A DNA stretch of 64,000 nt from UM-FILTER-40-17 sp032251335 (lineage in GTDB: Bacteria > Bacteroidota > Bacteroidia > Flavobacteriales > Flavobacteriaceae), in contig JAVVDW010000011.1 in assembly GCA_032251335.1 (NCBI GenBank), forward strand, positions 1 through 64,000. The letters run 5' to 3'. Position 1 is the stretch's first letter. Each line of letters begins with the position of its first letter. The notes beneath the pieces were generated by a model that did no database searches, had not been told where the DNA came from, and was given only the letters and a program-made list of their open reading frames with translations. The position numbers and the translations under genes were made by a program. This document shows, one piece after another, positions 32,176 to 41,233 of the stretch.

Positions 32176-35100
32176 ATGAAAAGCTATTTATTGCCTGTTG
32201 TGCTCTTTTTTTTGGTATCTATTCATTTGTGCCACAGCCAAACTTCGCACTACCAGCACTATGAATTAAAGGATTTTGACAAAGCCAAATTTCTTTTTGA
32301 TAATGCCCAATATGCTGCCGCGCGTTCTCTTTTTGAAAATGTTGGCAGACATGCACCTACTGAAGCTATCGCAGCTGATGCGGCTTACTATATTGCCAAT
32401 TGTGCCGTTCGGCTCGACAAGCAGAATGCCGGAGAATTGCTAGAGGCCTTTGTAGATAAATACCCGCAAAGCCCGCGACAAAAAACGGCGTTTTTGGATG
32501 CGGCCAACTATTATTTTGACAACGGTCAATACAGCTATGCGTTGAAATGGTTCAACAAGACAGACGAAAATGATGTGCCGGCAGTGCAGAAAGAGACCTA
32601 TTTTTTTAAAGCGGGATATGCCAACTTTACCGCTAACAACTTTAAAAAAGCAGATACTTATTTTAAACAGCTACAGCAATCCGATCAATATGCGCAGCAG
32701 GCCAAATATTATATAGGTTATATCGCCTATCAAAACGATGACTACAACCAAGCTTCATCCTATTTTTCACAAGTACAGAATTCCCCTGAATATCAAGACA
32801 AGCTCTCGTATTTTGAAGCGGATATGAACTTCAAATTGGGCAATTTTCAAAAAGCCATAGACCTCGGTATCAAAGCTTTGGAAAACGCACGTGGGATAGA
32901 CAGGTCCGAATTATCCAAAATAGTCGGCGAAAGTTATTTCAATCTTAAAAACTATGCTGAGGCCATTCCTTACCTTAAAAATTATCAGGGCAAAAACAAG
33001 CGATACAGCAATACAGATTGGTACCAATTGGGCTATGCGTATTTCATGACAGATGATTACGAAAATGCTGTTGCACAGTTCAATAAAATTATAGGAGATA
33101 AAAATGCCGTTGCGCAAAATGCGTATTATCACTTGGCACAAGCCTATCTCAAACTGAACAAAAAACAAGAAGCGCGGAACGCTTTTCAATCGTCGGCCAA
33201 TATGAATTTTGATCCTAAAATACAGGAGGCTGCCGCACTGAGTCATGCCAAATTGAGTTACGAAATCGGCAATCTCATCCAAAATGTGCCTGAAATTCTG
33301 TCGAACTTTATCAATCGATTTCCCAACAATCCGGAAAAAAGGGAAATAGAGAAATTGTTGGTGGATTCGTATATTTCTTCTAAAAATTATGAAGCCGCAC
33401 TCGGGTTTATGCGAAAAAACAAGTCGGGACAAAACCCTGCCGTTTTTCAAAAAGTACTTTATATACGTGCTATGGAGTTGTTGACCGAACAAAAAACAGC
33501 CGAGGCTTATGTACTTTTCAACGAGTCACTCAACCAAAAAGCAGATGCACCAACTACAGCCAAAGCTACCTATTGGAAAGCAGATGTAGATTATCAACAA
33601 GGCCGATATGCCGAGTCTGCACAAGGCTTTTCTGATTTTGTGAAGCTTCCCGCTGCCACCCAAACAGATTTGTTGGCGAGCGCTCATTACAATTTGGGTT
33701 ATGCACTATATCAAATCAAAGATTACACAAGTGCCATCAGCGCTTTTCAAAACCATGTAGCGCATTCAGGCGCTCGTTCAGACCTCAAAGGTGATGCCTA
33801 TCTTCGTATGGGAGACAGTCATTTTGCCTTGGCCCAATTTTGGCCGGCTTTGGAAAGCTACAACCAAGCCATTGCTATGCAAATTGCGGATGCCGATTTG
33901 GCAGAATTTCACAAAGCACTAAGTTACGGACTTTTGAACCGAACCGAATCAAAAAGAGAATCGCTGGAAAAATTAATTGCGCAATACCCCAAGTCAACCC
34001 TGCGCGACGATACTTTATACGAGTTGGGAAACCTGCAGCTAAATACCAAACAAGACCTTTTAGCCATGCAAACCTACAACCAACTCATCCAACATTACAG
34101 CATGAGCAGTTTTGTACCCAAAGCCTTGCTCAAACAAGGTCTTATCTTTTTCAACAACCAACAAAATGAAGAAGCCATCAAGGCTTACCAACGCATAGCC
34201 GCAGATTTTCCAAACACGCCCGAAGCACAACAAGCCCTTTCCGGTGCGCGATTGGCTTATGTAGAGTTGGGCCGCGGGGCAGATTATGCCAATTGGGTAA
34301 AAAGTCTCTCTTTTGCAGAAGTATCCGACATCGATATCCAAAATATATTGTTTGAATCTGCAAACAAAAAATACGCTGAGGGAAAGACCCAAAATGCCAT
34401 CAAAGATTTTGAAGATTATCTCAAAAAATACCCTAGCGGATTTCACAGCTTAAGGGTACAAAATTTGCTTGGAGAGTATTACTTCTCTCAAAAAGACTTT
34501 GCAAAAGCCCTCCCCTATTTTATGTCGCTTTCAGAATCTAGGCACGACTACACAGAAGGTGCTTTGTCACGTTTGTCTCAAATTTATCTGGAAAAAGAAC
34601 AATGGACTACGGTCATACCGTTGTTGCAAAAGCTGGAATCTTTAGCGCAAACTGATGAAAACATCAGTTTTGCAGAAGCCAATCTGATGCGCAGCTTTCA
34701 AAACCTAAACCAAACCGAAAATGCGGTAGCCTATGCACAAAAAGTGACGCATAATCCCAAATCTGATAAGCTCGCCGTGCAGGATGCCAACCTACTTTTG
34801 GCCCGGCACGCTTTTAATACAGGGGACGACGAAAATGCCAAAAAACGGTTTGAAGCCTTGCGCAAAGATGCCAACGGAAGTATTGCTGCGGAAGCTTTGT
34901 ACGTAGCGGCTTTTTACAAAAACAAAGAAAAAGAATTTGAAGCATCGAACACCATTATTCAAAGATTGGCCAAAGATTATCCCGGTTACAAAAAATACGG
35001 AGTTAAAGGACTCCTTTTGATGGCTCAAAATTTTGAAGCGTTAAACGATGCTTTTCAAGCAACCTTTATACTCGAAAACGTCATCCAAAACTTTTCTGAT

Positions 35101-35196
35101 TTTCCGGAGGAAGTCGAGCAAGCCAAAACATTACTAAACGCGATTAAAGCCAAAGAAAGTTCCAGAAATTCATCTTTAGAAAACGAAAAAAATTAA
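32176..35196 (+). CDS. Large exported TPR protein
   Basis: A 1006-residue protein with a signal peptide cleaved near CHSQ. The mature part is almost entirely tetratricopeptide/Sel1-like helical pairs, with W/A/G/Y/A/F/P spacing (for example AYYHLAQAYLKLNKKQEARNAF and ALLKQGLIFFNNQQNEEAIKAYQ). Such proteins scaffold envelope complexes. The downstream gene, 10 bases away, encodes an outer-membrane beta-barrel, so the two probably form a complex. Partner and function are unknown. Confidence 0.85.
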   Translation: MKSYLLPVVLFFLVSIHLCHSQTSHYQHYELKDFDKAKFLFDNAQYAAARSLFENVGRHAPTEAIAADAAYYIANCAVRLDKQNAGELLEAFVDKYPQSPRQKTAFLDAANYYFDNGQYSYALKWFNKTDENDVPAVQKETYFFKAGYANFTANNFKKADTYFKQLQQSDQYAQQAKYYIGYIAYQNDDYNQASSYFSQVQNSPEYQDKLSYFEADMNFKLGNFQKAIDLGIKALENARGIDRSELSKIVGESYFNLKNYAEAIPYLKNYQGKNKRYSNTDWYQLGYAYFMTDDYENAVAQFNKIIGDKNAVAQNAYYHLAQAYLKLNKKQEARNAFQSSANMNFDPKIQEAAALSHAKLSYEIGNLIQNVPEILSNFINRFPNNPEKREIEKLLVDSYISSKNYEAALGFMRKNKSGQNPAVFQKVLYIRAMELLTEQKTAEAYVLFNESLNQKADAPTTAKATYWKADVDYQQGRYAESAQGFSDFVKLPAATQTDLLASAHYNLGYALYQIKDYTSAISAFQNHVAHSGARSDLKGDAYLRMGDSHFALAQFWPALESYNQAIAMQIADADLAEFHKALSYGLLNRTESKRESLEKLIAQYPKSTLRDDTLYELGNLQLNTKQDLLAMQTYNQLIQHYSMSSFVPKALLKQGLIFFNNQQNEEAIKAYQRIAADFPNTPEAQQALSGARLAYVELGRGADYANWVKSLSFAEVSDIDIQNILFESANKKYAEGKTQNAIKDFEDYLKKYPSGFHSLRVQNLLGEYYFSQKDFAKALPYFMSLSESRHDYTEGALSRLSQIYLEKEQWTTVIPLLQKLESLAQTDENISFAEANLMRSFQNLNQTENAVAYAQKVTHNPKSDKLAVQDANLLLARHAFNTGDDENAKKRFEALRKDANGSIAAEALYVAAFYKNKEKEFEASNTIIQRLAKDYPGYKKYGVKGLLLMAQNFEALNDAFQATFILENVIQNFSDFPEEVEQAKTLLNAIKAKESSRNSSLENEKN

Positions 35197-35205
35197 AGCC
35201 CCATT

Positions 35206-36933
35206 ATGACTCAAAAGGCAATTGTTTGTGCAACAATATTAATCATTACGACTTGGCAAATGCAGCTATTTGCACAAGAAAAAGACATCAAAAAAATAGA
35301 AACCGAAATCGTTCAGGTTGAAAAATCGTACGAACCCGCCTTACGCGAAGCTGTCAGAATTCGCCAACAGGCTCGAATGGATTCGCTCACATCCAGCAAA
35401 ATCCCCATTCAATACCATTTTAAAACCTTTGCGGTTGTGTCAACTTTTATACCTGCAAAGACAAAACCTTCGCCTCCGCCTAGGGCCGCGCGCGAAAAAC
35501 TGTTTAGTCACTATGCCGCTTTTGGCGCAGGAAGTTTTGCCAATGTAGAGGCAGATTTTTACGGCAGTTGGGAACTCAACCGATCGCAAAGTTTGTCTTA
35601 CTACCTAAACCACAAATCATCTCAGGGCGGCATCAGTGGCATCCGCTTAGACGACGATTACTACGACACCCAATTGGGCGCCGACTTTCTCAGCGAATCT
35701 CAAGACCGAACCTATTCAGGCTTTGTAAAATTGCAGCATCAAAACTACAATTGGTATGGCTTACCCAATGTGGAAATTTCCCCGGAAACACTTTCCGGCA
35801 TAGACGAATCTCAAACCTATTTCGGCATCAATTTGGGTGGTGAAGTTACTTTTGAGCGTGCACGGATTCACAATATTTATGCGGCTTACCAAGGTTTTTT
35901 TGATGACTTTAGCAGCGCTGAACACCAACTGAAAGCTTCTACAAATTTTGACCTGCGCCTCAGCGATTACAACCTCAAATGGCTCTTGGATATAGACCTG
36001 GTAAACGGCAGTTTTGACCAAAATTTCGACGGCAGTACCGACTTGTCTTACAACACACTGAATATAGGTATTTGGCCAAGCTACCGTTACGACAAAAACG
36101 ACTTTACGGCTGATGTTGGCATCGGTTTGGTAGGCAGTTTTGACACTGAAAACAGTGACACCAATGTCAACATTTACCCCAACATCGATTTGACGTATCG
36201 TCCGGCAGGCGATTTGTTTTGGGCTTTTGGCGGCTTTAAAGGTAAATTGACACAAAATACCTATTATAATTTTGCACAAAACAATTTCTTTGTTTCACCC
36301 ACGCTGACAGTTCGACCTACGGATACCAATTTTGACATATACGCGGGTGTTTCGGGCAAGTTTATTTCATTTTTGCGCTACGAATTAAAAGCTTCCTACG
36401 CCGACCAAACCAATTATGCTTTTTACAAATTGAATCCGAAACAGACGACAAACCCGACGGAAGGTTATCAATTTGGCAATTCCTTTCAGGTAGTTTACGA
36501 CGATTTGGAAACCCTAAAGCTGTCGGGCAGTTTGCATGCCGACTTTCAGAAAACTTCACTGTCTTTGCTGGCGGAAGTCTTTGATTATTCACAAGATTCG
36601 GAGGCTGAACCGTGGAATTTGCCCGAAGTAAAAATCACTTTTACAGGACAGTATGCTTTGAACAAGCAGTGGAAATTGGGCGTCGATATTTTCTTTGTGG
36701 GCGAACGCATGGATGCATTCACCACCGCAGATCCAAGTTTTCCAAATGCGGTACCGGTAAACTTGGACAGCTATTTGGACATCAACCTCAGAGGCGACTA
36801 CAAATACGACAGCCGTTGGTCTTTTTTTGGTCGCATCAACAACCTGACAGGGCAAGATTATGAGCGCTTTGCCAATTTTGAAGTGCAAGGCATACAGTTT
36901 ATGGCCGGTGCAAGCTATCGTTTCGACTTGTAG
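35206..36933 (+). CDS. TonB-receptor-like outer-membrane beta-barrel without plug
   Basis: A 575-residue protein with a signal peptide cleaved after LFAQ. A short coiled or charged N-terminal region (about 25-90) is followed by beta-strands of the TonB-dependent receptor barrel type, ending in the aromatic ...MAGASYRFDL typical of barrel assembly signals. No plug domain or TonB box is visible, and it is shorter than complete receptors. It is co-transcribed with the TPR protein. Confidence 0.82.
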   Translation: MTQKAIVCATILIITTWQMQLFAQEKDIKKIETEIVQVEKSYEPALREAVRIRQQARMDSLTSSKIPIQYHFKTFAVVSTFIPAKTKPSPPPRAAREKLFSHYAAFGAGSFANVEADFYGSWELNRSQSLSYYLNHKSSQGGISGIRLDDDYYDTQLGADFLSESQDRTYSGFVKLQHQNYNWYGLPNVEISPETLSGIDESQTYFGINLGGEVTFERARIHNIYAAYQGFFDDFSSAEHQLKASTNFDLRLSDYNLKWLLDIDLVNGSFDQNFDGSTDLSYNTLNIGIWPSYRYDKNDFTADVGIGLVGSFDTENSDTNVNIYPNIDLTYRPAGDLFWAFGGFKGKLTQNTYYNFAQNNFFVSPTLTVRPTDTNFDIYAGVSGKFISFLRYELKASYADQTNYAFYKLNPKQTTNPTEGYQFGNSFQVVYDDLETLKLSGSLHADFQKTSLSLLAEVFDYSQDSEAEPWNLPEVKITFTGQYALNKQWKLGVDIFFVGERMDAFTTADPSFPNAVPVNLDSYLDINLRGDYKYDSRWSFFGRINNLTGQDYERFANFEVQGIQFMAGASYRFDL

Positions 36934-36943
36934 GTTTTAATAT

Positions 36944-36962
36944 CTGACCAACCATCGGTCAG
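36944..36962. other. Inverted repeat between convergent genes
   Basis: CTGACC (36944-36949) and GGTCAG (36957-36962) around a 7-base loop. No T-run on either side, so it is a weak terminator at best. It lies between the barrel gene and the carboxylase operon. Confidence 0.35.
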
Positions 36963-36999
36963 TTGACAAACCCAAAAATTACATCCAAACAGATTCAAC

Positions 37000-38541
37000 T
37001 TACAGCGGTATGTTTCCGTGTTTTTTGTCCAATCTATTTACCTTTTTATTTTCGAGGGTTTTAAAGGCTTTGATGAGTTTGCGTCTAGATTCGTTTGGCA
37101 AAATCACTTCATCTATAAAACCCCTGCGTGCAGCCCGGAAAGGATTGGCAAATTTTTCTGCGTATTCGGCTTCTTTTTCTTGTAGTTTTTCCGCCGGATT
37201 GTCTGCTTTTGAAATTTCATTCCTAAAAATAATTTCGCTGGCACCCTTGGCGCCCATCACGGCAATTTCGGCTGTGGGCCACGCAAAATTGTAGTCTGCG
37301 CCTATGTGTTTTGAGTTCATCACATCATAAGCGCCGCCGTAGGCCTTTCTGGTGATGAGTGTTACACGTGGCACGGTGGCCTCGCTAAAAGCATAGAGCA
37401 GTTTGGCTCCGTGCAAGATAATGCCGTTCCATTCCTGGTCTGTGCCCGGCAAGAAACCCGGTACATCTACCAATACCAGAAGTGGGATGTTGAAACAGTC
37501 GCAAAATCGAACAAATCGGGCGGCTTTTTTAGAGCTATTGACGTCCAACACGCCGGCTAACGACATGGGTTGGTTGGCAACAATACCGATACTTTTTCCC
37601 GCCAAACGGGCAAAACCAACCAAAATATTATCGCCGTAATTTTCGTGAATTTCAAAGAAGGAATCTGCGTCCGTCAGGCCGGTGATAACCTCTTTCATGT
37701 CGTAGGGTAGGTTGCTGCTGTCCGGTATGATATTATCAAGTTCATACCTGTATTCATCAGACAAATTATAGGAAATATCAGGCGTTTTTTCTCGGTTGTT
37801 TTGTGGGATGAACGACAACAGCGTTTTTATTTTTTCCAAACAATCTACATCGTTCAAGGCCGTAAGGTGCGTAACACCCGACTTGGTTGCGTGGGTTTGT
37901 GCACCCCCCAAGTCTTCCGAACTCACATCTTCGTTGGTGACCGTTTTAACCACATTTGGGCCGGTGACAAACATATAACTTGTCTGTTCTACCATAATGG
38001 TAAAATCGGTCATGGCAGGTGAATAGACCGCACCACCGGCACAAGGCCCCATAATGGCAGAGAGTTGCGGAATTACGCCGCTGACCTGTACATTTCTGTA
38101 AAAAATATCTGCATAGCCACCAAGTGATTTTACGCCCTCTTGGATGCGCGCGCCACCGGAATCGTTCAGCCCAATGAGGGGTGCTCCGTTTTGAACCGCC
38201 AAATCCATGATCTTACAGATTTTCTCTGCATGGGTCTCAGAGAGTGAACCGCCAAAAACGGTGAAATCTTGGGCATACACATAAACCAATCGGCCGTGTA
38301 TGGTGCCATAGCCGGTGACAACGCCGTCTCCAAAATAAATTTCGTCTTCCATACCGAAATCCGTGCAACGGTGTGTAACCAACATCCCTATTTCTTCAAA
38401 AGAATTTTCATCCAACAGATATTGAATGCGCTCGCGCGCTGTAAGTTTCTTCTTTTCATGTTGCTTGGCGATGCGTTTTTCACCGCCACCCAAAAGCGCC
38501 AATGCTTTACGGGCTTCTAATTTTTTTAAATTATCTGACAT
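37000..38541 (-). CDS. Acyl-CoA carboxylase, carboxyltransferase subunit (propionyl-CoA carboxylase beta type)
   Basis: A 513-residue carboxyltransferase of the PccB/MmdA family. It has the crotonase-type halves (SGGARIQEGVKSLGGYADIF; DVPGFLPGTDQEWNGIILHGAKLLYAF) and the carboxybiotin/acyl-CoA glycine pairs. It transfers CO2 from biotin to propionyl-CoA or a related acyl-CoA. Third gene of the BCCP-AccC-PccB operon. Confidence 0.92.
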   Translation of the reverse strand: MSDNLKKLEARKALALLGGGEKRIAKQHEKKKLTARERIQYLLDENSFEEIGMLVTHRCTDFGMEDEIYFGDGVVTGYGTIHGRLVYVYAQDFTVFGGSLSETHAEKICKIMDLAVQNGAPLIGLNDSGGARIQEGVKSLGGYADIFYRNVQVSGVIPQLSAIMGPCAGGAVYSPAMTDFTIMVEQTSYMFVTGPNVVKTVTNEDVSSEDLGGAQTHATKSGVTHLTALNDVDCLEKIKTLLSFIPQNNREKTPDISYNLSDEYRYELDNIIPDSSNLPYDMKEVITGLTDADSFFEIHENYGDNILVGFARLAGKSIGIVANQPMSLAGVLDVNSSKKAARFVRFCDCFNIPLLVLVDVPGFLPGTDQEWNGIILHGAKLLYAFSEATVPRVTLITRKAYGGAYDVMNSKHIGADYNFAWPTAEIAVMGAKGASEIIFRNEISKADNPAEKLQEKEAEYAEKFANPFRAARRGFIDEVILPNESRRKLIKAFKTLENKKVNRLDKKHGNIPL

Positions 38542-38574
38542 AGAAAAAGGTTTATCATTGAGAAAATTCGCATG

Positions 38575-40017
38575 TTATGATTGATGGACTCGGAGTATTT
38601 TTTGATCATCCAAAAATGCTTTTAGCGCAAGCTGTGCAGCTATTTGGGCACGTCTTTCTTGTTCGGCCAATAACATCTCCGGCTGAAAGTATTTTTTGAC
38701 AAAATGCGTATCAAAATTTCCTGACACAAAGGCCGGGTGCTCACAGACAAATTTTCCGAAAGGCAATGTGGTTTTAACGCCTTTGACTTCGTATTGATCG
38801 ATGGCCTCTATCATTTTTGTGATGGCTTCTCTGCGGGTTTTCCCGTAGGTAACCAGCTTAGACAGCATGGGATCGTAATAAATAGGCACTTCCATGCCTT
38901 CCTCAAAACCGTTATCCACCCTAATATTTTTACCGGTGGGTAGTTTATAACGCTCCAAAACCCCAATGCTGGGCATAAAATCTTCCAACGGATCCTCGGC
39001 GTACACCCGGAGTTCGAGCGCATGCCCGTTTAAGGTGATGTCATCTTGCTTAAAAGGCAATGCTTTGCCTTCGGCGATGTCTATTTGCAAAGCCACCAGG
39101 TCTAAACCCGTAATCCATTCCGTGACGGGATGTTCTACTTGTAAACGGGTGTTCATTTCCAGAAAATAAAAATTGCGTTGGTCGTCCATTAGGAATTCGA
39201 CCGTACCGGCCCCTAAATAGTCACAAGACTTAGCTACCTGCACGGCCGCTTCGCCCATTTGCTTGCGCAAATCCGGAGTTAGGATGGCTGAAGGTGCTTC
39301 CTCCAATACCTTTTGGTGTCTTCGTTGCACGCTGCATTCTCTTTCAAAAAGATGTACCACATTCCCGTGGCTGTCTGCCAACACCTGAACTTCTATGTGC
39401 CTGGGAGAGGAAACATATTTTTCGATAAAAACCGAACCATCGCCAAAAGAAGCCTTTGCTTCGCTAACCGCGCGTTCCATTTGCGATACAAAATCTGAGG
39501 CTTTTTCAACGATTCGCATGCCTTTTCCTCCGCCACCGGCTGAGGCTTTTATCAAAATCGGAAAGCCTATTTTGGTGGCAATCTCGCGAGCATATTGAAT
39601 GTTATCTACGGCTGTGTCTGTGCCCGGAACCATGGGAATGTTGTATTTTTTGACCGCTTCTTTAGCGGCTAGCTTGCTGCCCATCATTCGGATGGCTTTC
39701 GGTTTGGGACCAATAAAGATGAGTCCGTTTTTTTCGACCATTTCCGAAAAAGCAGCGTTTTCACTCAAAAAACCATAACCGGGATGAATGGCATCCGCGC
39801 CGGTTTGCTTGGCAGCGTCTATAATTTTTTCCATACACAAATACGACTCGGAAGATGGCGGATTGCCAATACAAACGGCCTGATCTGCAAACCTGACGTG
39901 CGGCGCATCTCTGTCTGCCGTAGAAAAAACAGCTACCGTTTTGATGCCTAACTTTTTAGCTGTTCGCATGACCCGAATGGCAATTTCACCTCTGTTGGCC
40001 ACTAATATTTTATTCAT
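38575..40017 (-). CDS. accC: Biotin carboxylase subunit of acyl-CoA carboxylase
   Basis: A 480-residue ATP-grasp biotin carboxylase. It has the N-terminal ANRGEIAIRVMRTA, the glycine-rich ATP lid KASAGGGGKGMRIV, and EMNTRLQVEHPVTE with the catalytic residues. The length is slightly above E. coli AccC (449), as in propionyl-CoA carboxylase subunits. Second gene of the operon. Confidence 0.92.
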   Translation of the reverse strand: MNKILVANRGEIAIRVMRTAKKLGIKTVAVFSTADRDAPHVRFADQAVCIGNPPSSESYLCMEKIIDAAKQTGADAIHPGYGFLSENAAFSEMVEKNGLIFIGPKPKAIRMMGSKLAAKEAVKKYNIPMVPGTDTAVDNIQYAREIATKIGFPILIKASAGGGGKGMRIVEKASDFVSQMERAVSEAKASFGDGSVFIEKYVSSPRHIEVQVLADSHGNVVHLFERECSVQRRHQKVLEEAPSAILTPDLRKQMGEAAVQVAKSCDYLGAGTVEFLMDDQRNFYFLEMNTRLQVEHPVTEWITGLDLVALQIDIAEGKALPFKQDDITLNGHALELRVYAEDPLEDFMPSIGVLERYKLPTGKNIRVDNGFEEGMEVPIYYDPMLSKLVTYGKTRREAITKMIEAIDQYEVKGVKTTLPFGKFVCEHPAFVSGNFDTHFVKKYFQPEMLLAEQERRAQIAAQLALKAFLDDQKILRVHQS

Positions 40018-40083
40018 TTGCTGATTTTTTTATGATATAGCTTCACTCGCTGATTTTTTTGACTGATCCGTATTAAGAGACCA

Positions 40084-40554
40084 TCAAGCCATCTCTATAA
40101 GCAATTGCAACTTACTCACCGTATCTCCGATGCTTACTTTGATGTCTTTAACCACGCCATCCCCTTTGGCTACAAGCGTATTTTCCATTTTCATGGCTTC
40201 GAGTGTCAGCAGCGGATCACCTTGTTTGACTTGCTGTCCTTCGGATACGGAAACTAGTACAATTCTGCCCGGCATAGGCGCGATTACATCACTCGCTTCG
40301 TGTGCTGAAGCCACGCCAAGACCCAAATTTTCAATCAATAAATCCAAAGCATCTTGAATTTGTACTTCAAAAGTTTCTCCATTCAATTTGAAGCGGTAAG
40401 TCTTTTGGTTAAAATCTCGTTCTAGCCATTCAATATCTATGGATTCGGAATTGAAAAGAAGGTGGTTTTTACTTACGTCCAAATTTTGAACGTCTTGGGA
40501 ATTGAGTAAAATGCTGTGAGATTGGTTGACCAAGAGCTTGTAAGTAGTTGACAT
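40084..40554 (-). CDS. Biotin carboxyl carrier protein
   Basis: A 156-residue protein whose C-terminal ~70 residues form a biotinyl domain with the target lysine K122 in EAMKMEN. The N-terminal half probably docks with the carboxylase subunits. First gene of the operon, followed by accC and the carboxyltransferase gene, so it carries the biotin for that enzyme. Confidence 0.9.
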   Translation of the reverse strand: MSTTYKLLVNQSHSILLNSQDVQNLDVSKNHLLFNSESIDIEWLERDFNQKTYRFKLNGETFEVQIQDALDLLIENLGLGVASAHEASDVIAPMPGRIVLVSVSEGQQVKQGDPLLTLEAMKMENTLVAKGDGVVKDIKVSIGDTVSKLQLLIEMA

Positions 40555-40692
40555 AAATGCAATTTTTTGACATTCAAATTTAAGAATAAGATTGTGATTT
40601 CGGAGCCATTTTTAGTATTTTAACCTAAAATAGGTTTTCCAATTCCACGCATTGAGTATATTTACGCTGCTATTTTATTAAACTTAATTTAA

Positions 40693-41223
40693 ATGGATGA
40701 TATCACGCTTCGACTGCTGATTTTAATTCTGATTCCAACGCTGTTTTTAGGCTTTTTGGTTTTTTATTTTACCCAGCGGTTTTTTGAAAATCAAAACAAG
40801 AAAATGCGTTTAGATTACCTTCAACATACGGCTAAGGAAGTGCGCCCGCTTCGCCTTCAAGCCTACGAACGCATGACGCTATATCTGGAACGCATCGTAC
40901 CGGCAAAACTCATCGCAAGGACACATTCGGAATCCAACAATTCTTCCGATTATCTCCAACTGCTTACGCAGCAAATTGAGCAAGAATTTGAACACAACTT
41001 GGCGCAGCAAATCTACATTAGCGATACTTGTTGGAGTTTGATTCGAACCGCTAAAAACACGACCATCAACCAACTCAGAAATGCATTGACAGAAGACAAA
41101 GAAACCAGTGGGAAAGATATGCGCGAGCTCCTCTTATACAAACTTTCCAATGTGGAACCTCCCTCCTACGTGGCGCTGCGATTCCTCAAAGAAGAAGTTA
41201 TACAATATTTAAACGGAAATTAA
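40693..41223 (+). CDS. Membrane-anchored protein of unknown function
   Basis: A 176-residue protein with one N-terminal transmembrane helix (about 8-28) and then a helical cytosolic domain beginning with the conserved-looking RLDYLQHTAKEVRPLRLQAYERMTLYLERI. It looks like a Bacteroidota-only family (possibly DUF7935), which I cannot confirm. It ends 10 bases before the next gene, so the two may be co-transcribed. Confidence 0.75.
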   Translation: MDDITLRLLILILIPTLFLGFLVFYFTQRFFENQNKKMRLDYLQHTAKEVRPLRLQAYERMTLYLERIVPAKLIARTHSESNNSSDYLQLLTQQIEQEFEHNLAQQIYISDTCWSLIRTAKNTTINQLRNALTEDKETSGKDMRELLLYKLSNVEPPSYVALRFLKEEVIQYLNGN

Positions 41224-41233
41224 TCACCCTTGT

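Noticed and set aside
36944..36962. CTGACC...GGTCAG as a TetR-type operator
   Set aside because: It lies between the 3' ends of convergent genes, where no promoter is expected.
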